Notes: generated from the sequence alone by a model not told the origin. A stretch of 47,655 bases of DNA from Deltaproteobacteria bacterium (GCA_018433775.1 JAHDQN010000050.1:1-47655); one strand, 5' to 3'; positions 17,184 through 26,820 are shown, numbered from the stretch's first letter. Translations and numbers: made by a program.

Positions 17184-18377
17184 ATGGCATCTGAAAAAAC
17201 TGCAACCATCTGGACCAGGGATTTTACCTCGCTGTGCTCGGCCAACATGGCCCTGTTCATGAGTTCGCACATGCTCACGCCCACCCTGCCCCTGTATCTG
17301 CTGCACATCGGCGGCAACAGGAGAGACGTGGGATACGTGATGGCCGCCTACACCGTCGGCGCCATGGTCATGCGGCCAGTTGCGGGCGCGCTTGTAGATC
17401 AATGGGGCCGGAAGAAGACCACGATCCTGGCCCTGCTGCTCGCGCTGATCGCTACCGCGCTCTACCGCTTTGCGGGCGATGTTTCGCTCCTGACGGCTGT
17501 GCGGGGTTTTCACGGTCTGGCCTTCGGTATGGTGGGCACGGCAATCGGCACCATGGTGATCGACACCCTGCCCGCTGCGCGTTTCAGCGAGGGAATCGGA
17601 TACTTCGGGCTCACGTCGTCCTTCTCCATGGCGATAACCCCCATGATCGGTTTCTGGCTGATTCACCGGTTCGGGTTTTCTATGCTGTTCTTTACGGTCG
17701 TGATGCTTGCGATACTGTCCTTGAGCAGCAGCCTGCTCGTACGGAGCACGCACGATCAAGCAGGCGGCCCGCCTGGCGGTGGTCCACCCGGCCCATCCGG
17801 GAGAATCCTGACCGGCCTGCTGGAAAAGGCAGCCCTGCCGGCGTCCGGGGTGATGTTTTCCCTCTCGGTCGTGTTCGGGGCCGTGATGTCCTTCATCGCC
17901 CTGTACGCGGCCGAGCAGGGGATCACCAATATCGGTCCCTTTTTCACCGCCCTTGCCCTGGTCATGCTGGTCACCCGGCCTCTCTCCGGTCGCTGGGCGG
18001 ACAGAGGCGGCGCCATGAGGATCCTGCTCATCGCTCACCTGGCAGTGTTTCTCGGTCTGGTGACCGTGGGCCTGACACACACCATGGGCGGGTTCATCCT
18101 CACCGGGGCGCTGCTCGGCGCAGGGTTCGGCTTCTTCATTCCCACGCTGCAGGCCCTGGCCGTGCGGTATGTTCCGGCAAACAGGCGCGGAGCAGCCACC
18201 GGCACCTACATGATCTCGATCGACCTGGGCATCGGCCTGGGAACGATTCTCTGGGGCCACGTGGCAGAAGCTGCCGGGTACCGGGCCATGTTTTTCGCCA
18301 ACCTGATCCCCCTTGCCCTGGCAGGGGCGATTTTCTACCGGTTCATCCACTCCCGGCAGCCTGCCCGCCCGGAGTGA
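17184..18377 (+). CDS. Major facilitator superfamily transporter
   Basis: A 397-residue polytopic protein with about 12 hydrophobic segments split by a central loop rich in G and P (GGPPGGGPPGPSG, about residues 193-205). The MFS motif A between helices 2 and 3 is seen as GALVDQWGRKKT and its half-repeat as GRWADRGGAMR. The architecture suits a proton-driven drug or metabolite exporter in the inner membrane; the substrate cannot be predicted. Start ATG 17184 follows GGAAGAAGG. The next gene on the same strand begins 132 nt later behind a GC-rich dyad, so it is probably transcribed separately. Confidence 0.88.
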   Translation: MASEKTATIWTRDFTSLCSANMALFMSSHMLTPTLPLYLLHIGGNRRDVGYVMAAYTVGAMVMRPVAGALVDQWGRKKTTILALLLALIATALYRFAGDVSLLTAVRGFHGLAFGMVGTAIGTMVIDTLPAARFSEGIGYFGLTSSFSMAITPMIGFWLIHRFGFSMLFFTVVMLAILSLSSSLLVRSTHDQAGGPPGGGPPGPSGRILTGLLEKAALPASGVMFSLSVVFGAVMSFIALYAAEQGITNIGPFFTALALVMLVTRPLSGRWADRGGAMRILLIAHLAVFLGLVTVGLTHTMGGFILTGALLGAGFGFFIPTLQALAVRYVPANRRGAATGTYMISIDLGIGLGTILWGHVAEAAGYRAMFFANLIPLALAGAIFYRFIHSRQPARPE

Positions 18378-18395
18378 GGGCAGGCCGCCTGCCGG
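18353..18395 (+). terminator. GC-rich dyad at the end of the MFS gene
   Basis: CCGGCAG/CTGCCGG and CCTGCCC/GGGCAGG form a nearly continuous stem with a small bulge, overlapping the last codons. No T-run follows, so termination is only possible, not shown. Confidence 0.35.
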
Positions 18396-18509
18396 ACCGA
18401 GGCTGTCCGGTCATATGCGTGACAGGGTTGCAGGGTATTGGTATTGTCTACCAGGGCATGGTTCTGGTATGTGACTGATGATATTAAAAATCTTTATGGA
18501 GAGACATCC

Positions 18510-20597
18510 TTGGAAACAGAACATATCGCTGTAAAGAACGAGTATGAGGGAGCGCTTCTGCTCAGGGAATGGGGGATCCCCGTGGTGGATCAGATCCTCG
18601 CTGCAGACGATGCTGAGGCTGTAGAGGCGGCTGAAAAGCTGGGGTTTCCCGTGGCCCTCAAGGTCTGCTCGGAAAAGGTGCTCCACAAGACGGAGCAGAA
18701 CGGGGTCGTGCTGAATGTCTCCGACAGGCAGGCACTGACAGCGGTGGCCCGGGATATCCTTGCCAGGTTCGACGGCGCGGATCCCAGGCTCCTGGTGCAG
18801 AAGATGGCGGGGCCGGGTGTCGAGATCATCCTGGGCGCGAGGCGCGACCCGGTTTTCGGGCCGGTTGTCCTGGCCGGGATCGGGGGCATCTTTACCGAGA
18901 TCTTCCGTGACACGGCCGTGGAGATCGCGCCCGTGAGCCTGAAGACTGCCCGCGCCATGCTCATGCGCCTGAAGGGCGCCCCCCTTCTGCAGGGATACCG
19001 GTCCCGGCCGCCCGTCGATATCGACTCGGTTGCCCGGGCGTTGCAGGCGCTCTCCAGGCTCGTCGCGAAACGGCACGACATAGTCGAGATCGACGTGAAT
19101 CCATTGATCGCCCGCGAAAACGGCGCGCTGGCCGTGGACGCGCTCGTCCGCTGCAACGGGAAACCGCGTGCCCGGAAGGTGAAGGCCCCGGCCGCAGGTA
19201 CGGTCGATCCATTTTTCAACCCGGGCTCGATCGCGCTCGTCGGCGCATCCAAGACCCCGGGCAAGGGTGGAAACATCATCCTTCGGAACCTGCTCAAGGC
19301 CGGTTTTGAGGGCAGGATATACCCCATCAACCCGGGTGCGGACGAGATCCTCGGCATGAAGGCCTACGCCAGGGTGAGCGAGGTACCCGGCCCGGTCGAC
19401 CTCGCCATGTTCGTGATCCCCAAAGCGGCCGTGCCGGAGGCCGTGAAAGACTGCGCGGCCAAGGGCGTGCGGAGCCTCATCCTGAGCACCGGGGGCTACT
19501 CGGACGCCGGTGAATCCGGACTGGCAGAGCAGAAAGAACTTGCCGCGCGCACCCGCGCGGATGGGATGAGGCTCATGGGCCCCAACAGCATCGGCACCAT
19601 CAACCCCCGGGCAGGTGTCGCCACCCCCATCGTAGGGCTCGAACGGATTCGGCCGGGAGGGGTGTCGCTCATCGGGCAGTCCGGGGTTTTCTCCTCGGGC
19701 TGGGGACGCTGGATCGCTGATTTCAGGCCGTTCGGGATCGCCAAGGTGGCATCCATCGGCAACAAGGCCGATATCAACGAGAGCGATCTCCTGGAATATC
19801 TCGCTGGAGACGATCAGACCACCACGATCGGCATGTACCTCGAGGGCGTCGCTGACGGCGGGCGGTTTATCAGGGCCGCGGCATCTGCCTGCTGCAAAAA
19901 GCCTGTTGTAGTCGCGAAATCCGGGCGGAGCGAGGCCGGGGCTGCAGCCGTAGCCTCGCACACCGGGTCCCTGGCCGGCTCGGATGTCGTATTCGACGCG
20001 GTCTGCCGCAGGACCGGACTGGTGCGGGTGCGCGACTCCGAGGCCTTTTTCGACACGCTCTCCGCGTTCGAGTCGCTGCCCCTGCCGCGCGGCAACCGCA
20101 TGGGAGTGCTCTCCATCACGGGCATGGGGTGCGTGGTGGCCACGGACGCGGCCGAAGAGCTGGGCATCGAGATTCCCCCGCTCAGACCAGCCACCCTGAG
20201 CAAGCTTCGGCAGATCATACCGGCCTGGGCACCGGTGCGCAATCCGGTGGATGTCTGGTCCGGAGCGGAGCAGCACGGCTCGAAAAAGACCATGAGCCAC
20301 ATCGCAAGAAGCCTGCTCGATCAGCAGGATATCGACGCGCTTCTGATCGTCTTCGTGCTCATGCCCGAGTCGATCTTCGACATCGGCGAGGCCTTTGCCG
20401 ATATCATCGAGGCCCATCCCGGCAAGCCGGTGTTCGTCAGCTATTACGGCGGCACGAGAAAAGAGATGCTGCACATCCATGAGGGCTTTCTCCGGCTCGG
20501 CGTCCCTGCCTATCCGACCCCTGAACGGGCACTCTATGCCTTCAGCCGGATGGTGGATTACGCCTGGTTCAAGGGGTTGATAAAAAAGCAGAGGTGA
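18510..20597 (+). CDS. ADP-forming (NDP-forming) acyl-CoA synthetase, beta-alpha fused order
   Basis: Around 695 residues. The N-terminal ATP-grasp (beta) part contains FPVALKVCSEKVLHKTE, VQKMAGPGVEIILGARRDP and GIGGIFTEIF. The CoA-binding part starts VDPFFNPGSIALVGASKTPG and is followed by the succinyl-CoA-synthetase-like flavodoxin domains with MGPNSIG, GQSGVFSSGW and the phospho-His segment VASHTGSLAGSD. The enzyme interconverts acyl-CoA + ADP + Pi with acid + ATP, giving energy by substrate-level phosphorylation. Most fused family members place the CoA-binding domain first; here ATP-grasp comes first. TTG 18510 is preferred as start because GGAGAG lies 6 nt before it; the alternative ATG 18438 adds 24 residues without similarity. 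The acyl substrate is not predictable. Confidence 0.88.
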   Translation: METEHIAVKNEYEGALLLREWGIPVVDQILAADDAEAVEAAEKLGFPVALKVCSEKVLHKTEQNGVVLNVSDRQALTAVARDILARFDGADPRLLVQKMAGPGVEIILGARRDPVFGPVVLAGIGGIFTEIFRDTAVEIAPVSLKTARAMLMRLKGAPLLQGYRSRPPVDIDSVARALQALSRLVAKRHDIVEIDVNPLIARENGALAVDALVRCNGKPRARKVKAPAAGTVDPFFNPGSIALVGASKTPGKGGNIILRNLLKAGFEGRIYPINPGADEILGMKAYARVSEVPGPVDLAMFVIPKAAVPEAVKDCAAKGVRSLILSTGGYSDAGESGLAEQKELAARTRADGMRLMGPNSIGTINPRAGVATPIVGLERIRPGGVSLIGQSGVFSSGWGRWIADFRPFGIAKVASIGNKADINESDLLEYLAGDDQTTTIGMYLEGVADGGRFIRAAASACCKKPVVVAKSGRSEAGAAAVASHTGSLAGSDVVFDAVCRRTGLVRVRDSEAFFDTLSAFESLPLPRGNRMGVLSITGMGCVVATDAAEELGIEIPPLRPATLSKLRQIIPAWAPVRNPVDVWSGAEQHGSKKTMSHIARSLLDQQDIDALLIVFVLMPESIFDIGEAFADIIEAHPGKPVFVSYYGGTRKEMLHIHEGFLRLGVPAYPTPERALYAFSRMVDYAWFKGLIKKQR

Positions 20598-20615
20598 AGA
20601 CGTCTGGCCCCGGAC

Positions 20616-20658
20616 AGGAGAGGCTTGAAAGGGAATCGGCCGGAGCCCCTCTCCTTTT
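20616..20658 (+). terminator. Probable rho-independent terminator
   Basis: AGGAGAGG (20616-20623) pairs with CCTCTCCT (20648-20655), followed by TTTT, 19 nt after the synthetase stop. The long loop (24 nt) weakens it. Confidence 0.45.
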
Positions 20659-21183
20659 GGGGAATGTTTTGTTACGATAACGAAAAGGGAAAACAGACTA
20701 CCTTCTGGTAATAAAAAGTGCGGATTCTGTCACCGGTCGAAGGGGAGAAGCGCTGCTGTCTTTTCTGCGCAAGTCGTGGGAATATGCATCTGCAAGCTCC
20801 CGGTATTCAGGAGGGGAGGTGGGCATGGACCAGGCGCACAGGCAGTACAGAGGCCGCAGGCCGAAGGCATGATCCGGCCCTCGCCATCCCCTGCGACCAT
20901 GAACACGGTCTCCATACCCGGTGATCACGCGCCCCGGTCATCACGATTCTGCTTCCCTTTATCCCCAGAAGATGCAGCCTTCCTGGTTGAATCCTCCTTC
21001 GCGTCCGCTACTTAAGGACTGAGAAGGAAGGGACACATTCCCGTATAAGCTTGCCGCATCAACTGGGGCTAATGCTTGTCCTCAGAGGTTCGCACCGTTG
21101 ATCGGCCTTTGAACCGGTGGCCAAGGGCAGCAGAATCGTATCCGCGCTTTTCACTCGCGGCAGCGTTTTTGCACACAAGGGAC
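20659..21183. other. Gene-free stretch of about 520 nt
   Basis: I find no gene with recognisable features. Open frames here are short and lack domain signals. A GGGACACATTCCC palindrome-like motif occurs near 21031, similar in style to interspersed REP motifs, but no second copy was seen. Confidence 0.4.
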
Positions 21184-22086
21184 ATGGACATCAGAGAACT
21201 CGACCTCACGGCCTATTCGGAAGCCAAACCCGCCAGATCCGTGGACCTGCTCTTTATCCACGACTCGGTGGGAGGCGAGCTCATGGCAAACCCGGGCAGA
21301 ACCATCGGAGAGTCCGAAATCCTGAGAAGCCACCCGAACGGGGGAGGGCTCAGGACCCTGCTCTCGCAGAACAACTACGTGACCCACGAAGCAGCAGACG
21401 GGTCGAAGATCGCGGCGGGCACCAATGTCTGCCAGTGGAACCGGAGATTCCGCGACCAGATGAAAAGGATTCTCGCCACCCGGCATCAGGACAAACTCTT
21501 CAGCGACGACACCAGGAACCGGGTGGTCGTGTTTCAGCCGGCGTCTTCCGCCAGCTGGATCGATGATGAGGGGATCGAGCCCGGCAACCCCGATTCCTGG
21601 AAAAAGACCGTGGCAAACTACAAGGCGGCATATAGGGCACTCCTGGATCATTTCCGGAAGGAGCCGGACACCCTGTTCGTCGCCGTCACCGCACCGCCTC
21701 TGGTGAGACCCGAGTCAACGAAGGGGATTGTCGGACGCATTCTGGGAAAACCGGACCAGGCCGCCACCGAAGAGGTGGGCAAGCGGATACGCTCGTTCAA
21801 CAACTGGCTGAAGCACTTCTATTCCGGGTGGCTGCACGGCTATCCGCTGATGAACGTGGTGGTCTTCGACTACTATGACATCCTCACCGCCGACGGCGTA
21901 TCCAACTGGCTCCGATACCCCACGCGCATCGGCAGGCGGGACCGTCCCAACACCGAAGGCAACTCACGGGCCGCGCAGAGGTTCATCCCCTTCATCAACA
22001 GGGCCATGAACCGGATGGCCGAGCAGCAGAGCCCGTTTTTCGCCGGCAGGCCGCATCTCTTTGCGAACAAGGCCGCCGCCGGGTAG
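21184..22086 (+). CDS. SGNH-hydrolase-like protein of unknown function
   Basis: About 300 residues. The segment ARSVDLLFIHDSVGGELM resembles the opening block of SGNH-like proteins that begin FIHHS/FIHDS. The later parts ...VVVFQPASSASWID, LFVAVTAPPLVRPES and VVVFDYYDILT form alternating strands and helices as in that fold. GDSL-type catalysis cannot be confirmed: the D-x-x-H end block is not obvious. ATG 21184 is preferred because the fold starts directly after it; a TTG at 21076 would add 36 residues of no clear similarity. There is no signal peptide. Confidence 0.6.
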   Translation: MDIRELDLTAYSEAKPARSVDLLFIHDSVGGELMANPGRTIGESEILRSHPNGGGLRTLLSQNNYVTHEAADGSKIAAGTNVCQWNRRFRDQMKRILATRHQDKLFSDDTRNRVVVFQPASSASWIDDEGIEPGNPDSWKKTVANYKAAYRALLDHFRKEPDTLFVAVTAPPLVRPESTKGIVGRILGKPDQAATEEVGKRIRSFNNWLKHFYSGWLHGYPLMNVVVFDYYDILTADGVSNWLRYPTRIGRRDRPNTEGNSRAAQRFIPFINRAMNRMAEQQSPFFAGRPHLFANKAAAG

Positions 22087-22184
22087 CATCACACATCCCC
22101 TTCAGGCGGGATTCGGGTTAGAAACCTGCTGGCTCCACGCCTGTTTTGTGCTATAAGTGTGCCCCTGAAAAAAGAGCAGGGCAT

Positions 22185-22952
22185 ATGAGAGACAGCAGGC
22201 AGGCGACCAACAGTACGAACACTCCGGATACGGATCTTCCCGATGCCCGACAGACAACCGTGGGCAGAGGCTATGCCGAGGGCGTCAAGGACGCGGTTCC
22301 CGTAATCATGGGGTATCTCGCCATCGGGCTCGCGTTCGGGGTGGTCGCCAAGACGGCGGGCATCACGGTGCCCGAGGTCGCGGTCATGTCGCTGATCCTG
22401 TATGCGGGCTCAGCCCAGTTTGTCACGGTCGGGCTCATCGCCGCGGGCGTGCCGGCCTCGGCCATTATCGTGACCATCTTCCTGGTCAATGTGCGCCATC
22501 TCCTTTACAGCGCCGCCATCTCCCCCCACGTGCGCCACTTGAAGTTGTGGCAGAACGCCCTGATCGGCGCGGAGCTCACCGACGAGACATTCGCCGTAGC
22601 GTCGAGCCGGCTCGGGCAGGGCGTGCCCGCCCGAGCGGGCTGGTTCCTGGGCATCAACAACATATCTCACGCCACATGGATTGTGTGCACCACCGCGGGC
22701 GCTGTTCTGGGCAGCGCGATCACGGACATCCGGGCACTGGGTTTCGACTTCGCGCTTGCGGCCATGTTTGCCGCACTCCTGATCCTGCAGATCAATAACC
22801 GGCCCACATGGATGCCCGCAGTCGCCGCGGCAGCCGTCGGAGGCGGGGTCGCCCTGTGCGCATCGCTGGTCGTTCCGGCGAGCTGGGCCATCATCGCGGC
22901 CACGCTCACGGCCGCGACCGTGGGCATGGTCCTGGAAGAAAGGGCGGTTTAG
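22185..22952 (+). CDS. azlC: AzlC-family branched-chain amino acid exporter subunit
   Basis: About 255 residues with seven or eight hydrophobic segments. AzlC hallmarks are seen: GYAEGVKDAVPVIMGYLAIG, LILYAGSAQFVTVGL, VNVRHLLYSA and LTDETFAVA. With AzlD it exports branched-chain amino acids or similar compounds across the inner membrane. ATG 22185 is chosen since AGAGCAGGG precedes it; an upstream TTG (22146) adds a Cys-rich leader with no similarity. azlD begins 3 nt after the stop, so both are one operon. Confidence 0.9.
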   Translation: MRDSRQATNSTNTPDTDLPDARQTTVGRGYAEGVKDAVPVIMGYLAIGLAFGVVAKTAGITVPEVAVMSLILYAGSAQFVTVGLIAAGVPASAIIVTIFLVNVRHLLYSAAISPHVRHLKLWQNALIGAELTDETFAVASSRLGQGVPARAGWFLGINNISHATWIVCTTAGAVLGSAITDIRALGFDFALAAMFAALLILQINNRPTWMPAVAAAAVGGGVALCASLVVPASWAIIAATLTAATVGMVLEERAV

Positions 22953-22955
22953 GGT

Positions 22956-23282
22956 ATGATGCGGACCCAGGTGCTCCTGATCATACTCGGGGCTGCGATC
23001 GTCACGCTCATCCCGCGCATCGCGCCCCTGGTGCTGCTCAGCCGCATCACCCTGCCCGGGAGGGTCGTGCGCTGGCTGGAGTTCGTTCCCGTCGCGGTGC
23101 TGTCGGCCCTGCTGGCGCAGGCGGTCGCCATGCCCGAGGGCAGGCTATCGTGGCCGCCCGAGAACCTTACCATGGTCGCCGTTGTCCCGGTGCTGCTGAT
23201 CGCGGTGCGCACGAAGAGCCTGATCAAGACCGTGGCAGGGGGCGTGATCGTGATGGCGCTGCTTCGGTGGGTGATGGGATAG
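22956..23282 (+). CDS. azlD: AzlD-family exporter subunit
   Basis: A 108-residue protein with three to four hydrophobic helices. The pattern TLIPRIAPLVLLSRITLPGR and LEFVPVAVLSALLAQAV is characteristic of AzlD. It is the small partner of AzlC and follows it at a 3-nt distance. The gene ends at 23282 and faces the MBL-fold gene on the opposite strand; a T-run at about 23383-23388 in the 107-nt gap may belong to a terminator. Confidence 0.88.
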   Translation: MMRTQVLLIILGAAIVTLIPRIAPLVLLSRITLPGRVVRWLEFVPVAVLSALLAQAVAMPEGRLSWPPENLTMVAVVPVLLIAVRTKSLIKTVAGGVIVMALLRWVMG

Positions 23283-23389
23283 GCCGGATGGACCGCCGGC
23301 CCGGCGTGCCGGAAGCCCCGTCGTTGCGGCGCGAGCCGTGATGCCCCGCGCAGTCTGACTCCTGAGGAAGTCGGGCAGAGGGTTTTTTC

Positions 23390-24181
23390 TCATCCCATCA
23401 TCGCTGCAAAGGCCTTTTGATCCGGCCCTACAAAGGGCACTTCGTCGGGCACGAGCGCGATATACTGGAGCAGCTCGTCGGCCATGCCATGGGCCGCCGG
23501 GAGGTGGCTGCTCAGGATGGTCCCGGGAGAGAGCCCGTAGAAATAGCTGATCGTCTTCGCAAACCCGTCTCTGTCGATCGTGTGCAGCCAGGGCGAGTCC
23601 ACCCTGGTCCAGAAGACCATGCCGTCTTTGAGCCTGCTCGACCCGATATCTTCCGCGCCGCCTGCTGGTTCGGACATCAGCGCACCGAAGCAGTCAGCGC
23701 TGAAGAAGGTGGAAGTCTTGTGATCGTACAGGCCGGTGGTCTCGGGGGCGTCGTAGGTGGGAGGCCTCACCGAGGTGAGCCTTCTGCCGCCCACGTCGAT
23801 GCTCTGCCCGGGGTTGAGCAGGTGAACCCGATTGAGGGGAAGAGGCCTGAACAGGCTCATCTTGCCCAGGCCGAGATAGGTGGTGACGACCTTGAGCCGG
23901 GGAGCTGCCTCGAGCATCCGGTGGAGGCTCCCGATATGGTCCTGGTCGTTGTGGGTGAGCCACAGCCACCTGAGGTCGTCAGGATCGATCACCGAAGAGA
24001 GGTTTTTCATGAACTCGTCGCTTAAGGCCCACAGCCCTGTATCTACCAGGACCGGCTCGCGGGACTTGAGCACGAAGGCATTGACCGGAAGCAAGCCATA
24101 GCCCGGTATGGGAAAATACGAAGGCAGAACCTCGATATCCGGACCGGCCGGATAGGGGTCGAATATCGTGGGTACGTCCAT
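23390..24181 (-). CDS. MBL-fold metallohydrolase
   Basis: A 263-residue metallo-beta-lactamase-fold protein. The metal-binding motif is LTHNDQDHIGSLH, an HxDxDH form like that of the flavodiiron-related oxygen/NO-reductase domains rather than the HxHxDH of hydrolases. Further ligand candidates are D in FFSADCFG and H in SSHLPAAHG. No flavodoxin domain is attached, so it is a stand-alone domain. The reaction cannot be named. ATG 24181 (complement) starts the conserved part. It lies 159 nt downstream of the acyl-CoA ligase on the same strand. Confidence 0.85.
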   Translation of the reverse strand: MDVPTIFDPYPAGPDIEVLPSYFPIPGYGLLPVNAFVLKSREPVLVDTGLWALSDEFMKNLSSVIDPDDLRWLWLTHNDQDHIGSLHRMLEAAPRLKVVTTYLGLGKMSLFRPLPLNRVHLLNPGQSIDVGGRRLTSVRPPTYDAPETTGLYDHKTSTFFSADCFGALMSEPAGGAEDIGSSRLKDGMVFWTRVDSPWLHTIDRDGFAKTISYFYGLSPGTILSSHLPAAHGMADELLQYIALVPDEVPFVGPDQKAFAAMMG

Positions 24182-24340
24182 ACGGCTCTCTTTTCATAGG
24201 CGTCCGGGAATCGGCAGGAAACCCCGCGCCATTGTTTATGATTAAGGATATTCAAGGCAGGGCGGTTCTCAAGTGCACAAGTGCCCGGGCGGCTCGCGGG
24301 AGACCATGCGCCTTTAGGGGCCTCGGGCCGGCCGGGATCC

Positions 24341-26005
24341 TCAGCCCGCGGAGAACAGCAGGTCGCCGTAGCGCTCCATGATTTCACGCACGTCGATCTT
24401 CTGTACCTCGGTCTTGGGGATCTCGTCCACGATCAGGTACCTGTCGGGAAGCGCATACTTGGGCAGATCGCCTGTCCTGACAAAGGAGTGCATGAATTTC
24501 TCGATCTGGACGCTGTCCACCGTGGCCCCGTGCGCATCGTCGATCACCACGAATACGGCCGGCCTCTCACCCCACACCTCGTCCGGGACAGCGACCACGG
24601 CGGCGTCTTTGACCCCGGGGTATTTTCTCACCAGATTCTCGATCTTCAGGTGGGAGACCCATTCGCCGCCGCTTTTCGAGACATTCCTGACGCGATCCGT
24701 GACATGGATGTACCCGTCCTTGTCGATGAAACCGAGATCGCCGGTGTAGAGCCAGCCATGCTTCCAGAGATTCATGGTCTTTTTCGGGTCGCGGTGGTAT
24801 TCGCGGGCCAGCCAGGGAGAGCGTATTATGACCTGGCCCTGCGACAGGTTGTCGGTCTTCTTCAGGTGCCCCGAGGTCTCGGCGATTTCGACATCCACCA
24901 GGGGGGCCGGCAGCCCGGCGCTGGCGAGCACCTCGATCTTTTTCTTGGTGGTGCGCCCATCGAGGTCTCCCTTGAGATGCGTCATGGAGACGAGCGGGCA
25001 GGCCTCGGACAGACCGAAGGCAGAGGTGACCTGCAGGCCGCGCGAAAGCGCTATCTTGGCCAGCTTCTCCGACAGGCGCGCCCCGGTGACGATGAGCTTG
25101 CACGAAGAGAGGTCCAGCTCTTTTGCATAGGGGTGCTCCAGGATCATGTGCAGCGCGGTGGGCACGCACACCGAGAAGGTGATCCGGTATTTCGTGAAGA
25201 GATGGAGCATGCACTCCATCTCGAACTTGCCGGTGTATACCTGCTGTGCGCCCAGCATGGTGGCCAGGTAGGGCAGGCCCCATGCATGCTCCTTCCACAT
25301 GGGCACCAGGGGCATGAACACGTCTTTTGACGAGAACCGGATTTTCGAGGAATACGAGCCCAGGGTCAGCCCCAGGGAGAGCGTCTGCAGAACGATCTGC
25401 CGGTGCGTGAACGACACGCCCTTGGGCAGGCCGGTCGTGCCCGAGGTGTAGTAGAGCGTGGCAGGGGTGTTCTCGTCGAAGTCCTCGAACTCGTACCCCG
25501 GCGGGGCCTGGGCGAGCAGATCTTCGTACTCCCCCGTGAAGGAAAAGAGCGGCTCTTCCGGGTGATCGGTCTCGGTGATCAGCACCAGGTGATCCACGTG
25601 CTCGAGCGAGTCCTTCACTTTTTTGAGCAGGCACAGAAAGTCTTCATGCACGATAAGGACCCGGGGAGCGGCATGCGATATGGTGTGGCCGAACTCGTCG
25701 ATTCCCTGCCGCCAGTTGAAGGTTGCGAGCACCGCGCCCATCATGGGCACGGCGAAGTAGCTTTCCAGAAAACGGTGGGAATTGTAGTCGACCATCCCGA
25801 CCACATCGCCCTTTTTTACGCCAAGCGCCGACAGGGTGCCTGCCAGACGCTTGATTCTGTCCTCCAGGGTAGTATAGGTGTAGGTGAGCCCGTCCCGGTA
25901 GCAGATCGTCCGGGCAGGAGCGTACCGCAGCGCCGAGGTGAGGATCTTTTTGATAATGAGGGGATATTCGTAACTGGTTCCCGATGAAAACAGGAGTTCA
26001 TTCAT
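24341..26005 (-). CDS. AMP-dependent acyl-CoA ligase (fatty-acid type)
   Basis: A 554-residue member of the ANL superfamily that activates a carboxylic acid with ATP and transfers it to CoA. Motif A3 is YYTSGTTGLPKGV, the substrate-side motif is TSAFGLSEACP, the adenylate motif is YTGDLGFIDKDG, and the hinge reads VRNVSKSGGEWVS where most relatives have DRxKDxIKSGGE. The catalytic Lys block is PKTEVQKIDVRE near the end. The size matches medium- or long-chain acyl-CoA synthetases, but the exact chain length is unknown. Start ATG 26005 (complement) has AAAGGAGA upstream. Confidence 0.9.
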   Translation of the reverse strand: MNELLFSSGTSYEYPLIIKKILTSALRYAPARTICYRDGLTYTYTTLEDRIKRLAGTLSALGVKKGDVVGMVDYNSHRFLESYFAVPMMGAVLATFNWRQGIDEFGHTISHAAPRVLIVHEDFLCLLKKVKDSLEHVDHLVLITETDHPEEPLFSFTGEYEDLLAQAPPGYEFEDFDENTPATLYYTSGTTGLPKGVSFTHRQIVLQTLSLGLTLGSYSSKIRFSSKDVFMPLVPMWKEHAWGLPYLATMLGAQQVYTGKFEMECMLHLFTKYRITFSVCVPTALHMILEHPYAKELDLSSCKLIVTGARLSEKLAKIALSRGLQVTSAFGLSEACPLVSMTHLKGDLDGRTTKKKIEVLASAGLPAPLVDVEIAETSGHLKKTDNLSQGQVIIRSPWLAREYHRDPKKTMNLWKHGWLYTGDLGFIDKDGYIHVTDRVRNVSKSGGEWVSHLKIENLVRKYPGVKDAAVVAVPDEVWGERPAVFVVIDDAHGATVDSVQIEKFMHSFVRTGDLPKYALPDRYLIVDEIPKTEVQKIDVREIMERYGDLLFSAG

Positions 26006-26307
26006 GGTGTTCTCCTTTGTTGATAAGAATCAGCAACGTAAAATAACATGCGGGAGCCGGCTGTTTCCATAGGGGGGGTTCTGATTTCATACCCTCCAAA
26101 AGTCCTGCCCCGGCCCCGGAAAATGACTCATCCAAGCGGTAGGAATTCCCGGATACACCGGTGTAATCATCCACGCCGCGCAGAAAAATCCATAGTGAAA
26201 TATTGCCGGTATTCTGGTAACGGATAATGGGTCGAACCAGCGGTGAGACACCATGAATGTTCCGGCGGTCCGGTCCGGCGGGTTGATGATTCAAAGAGGA
26301 GGTGAAC
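26006..26307. promoter_or_regulatory. Divergent intergenic region with a 12-bp palindrome
   Basis: This 302-nt gap separates the divergent acyl-CoA ligase and TIGR03546 genes and must hold both promoters. TACACCGGTGTA at 26154-26165 is a perfect palindrome and could be an operator. I cannot define promoters with confidence. Confidence 0.4.
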
Positions 26308-26820
26308 ATGCTGTACACCCTGGCGAAGGTGCTCAATGTCCTGAACTCCGAGGCGGATCCTTCACAGATAAGCCTTGCGTTCGCCCTTTCCATGATCGCG
26401 GGCTTGACCCCGCTCATGAGCCTGCACAACCTCGTTGTGATCTTTCTGGTGCTCGTCCTCAGGGTCAACCTCAGCGCGTTTCTGCTGGGGCTGGCGATCT
26501 TCTCGGGCCTGGCGTATCTGTTCGACCCGCTGTTCCATGCCGCGGGGCTTTCCCTGCTCTCGGCGCAGTCCCTGGAAGGGCTCTGGACAAGCATGTACAA
26601 CATGCCCGTATTCAGGATCGCGAGGTTCAACAACACGATCGTCATGGGCAGCTTCGTTGTCTCGCTCGTTTTGTTCCTGCCCGTGTTCTTTCTCGCCAGG
26701 GCGGGCATCGTGCGGTATCGCGAGCGATTTCTCGCGTGGATGAAGAAAACGAAGCTCGCTCAGGCGATCTGGGCGAGCACCTTCTACAAAATCTATGCGT
26801 CTCTTCCCGGCAGGCACTAG
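26308..26820 (+). CDS. TIGR03546-family membrane protein
   Basis: A roughly 170-residue inner-membrane protein with four hydrophobic stretches and an N-terminal block LNSEADPSQISLAFALSMIA followed by GLTPLMSLHN, the hallmark of the TIGR03546 family (related to DUF2062). ATG 26308 is chosen because AGGAGG lies six nt ahead; a GTG at 26302 overlaps that site. The downstream gene is the usual partner family TIGR03545, 10 nt away, so they form an operon. The joint function is unknown. Confidence 0.85.
   Translation: MLYTLAKVLNVLNSEADPSQISLAFALSMIAGLTPLMSLHNLVVIFLVLVLRVNLSAFLLGLAIFSGLAYLFDPLFHAAGLSLLSAQSLEGLWTSMYNMPVFRIARFNNTIVMGSFVVSLVLFLPVFFLARAGIVRYRERFLAWMKKTKLAQAIWASTFYKIYASLPGRH

Noticed and set aside
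17115..20480. Long minus-strand open frames opposite the MFS and acyl-CoA synthetase genes
   Set aside because: No family motifs and typical shadow composition; the plus-strand proteins have full motif sets.
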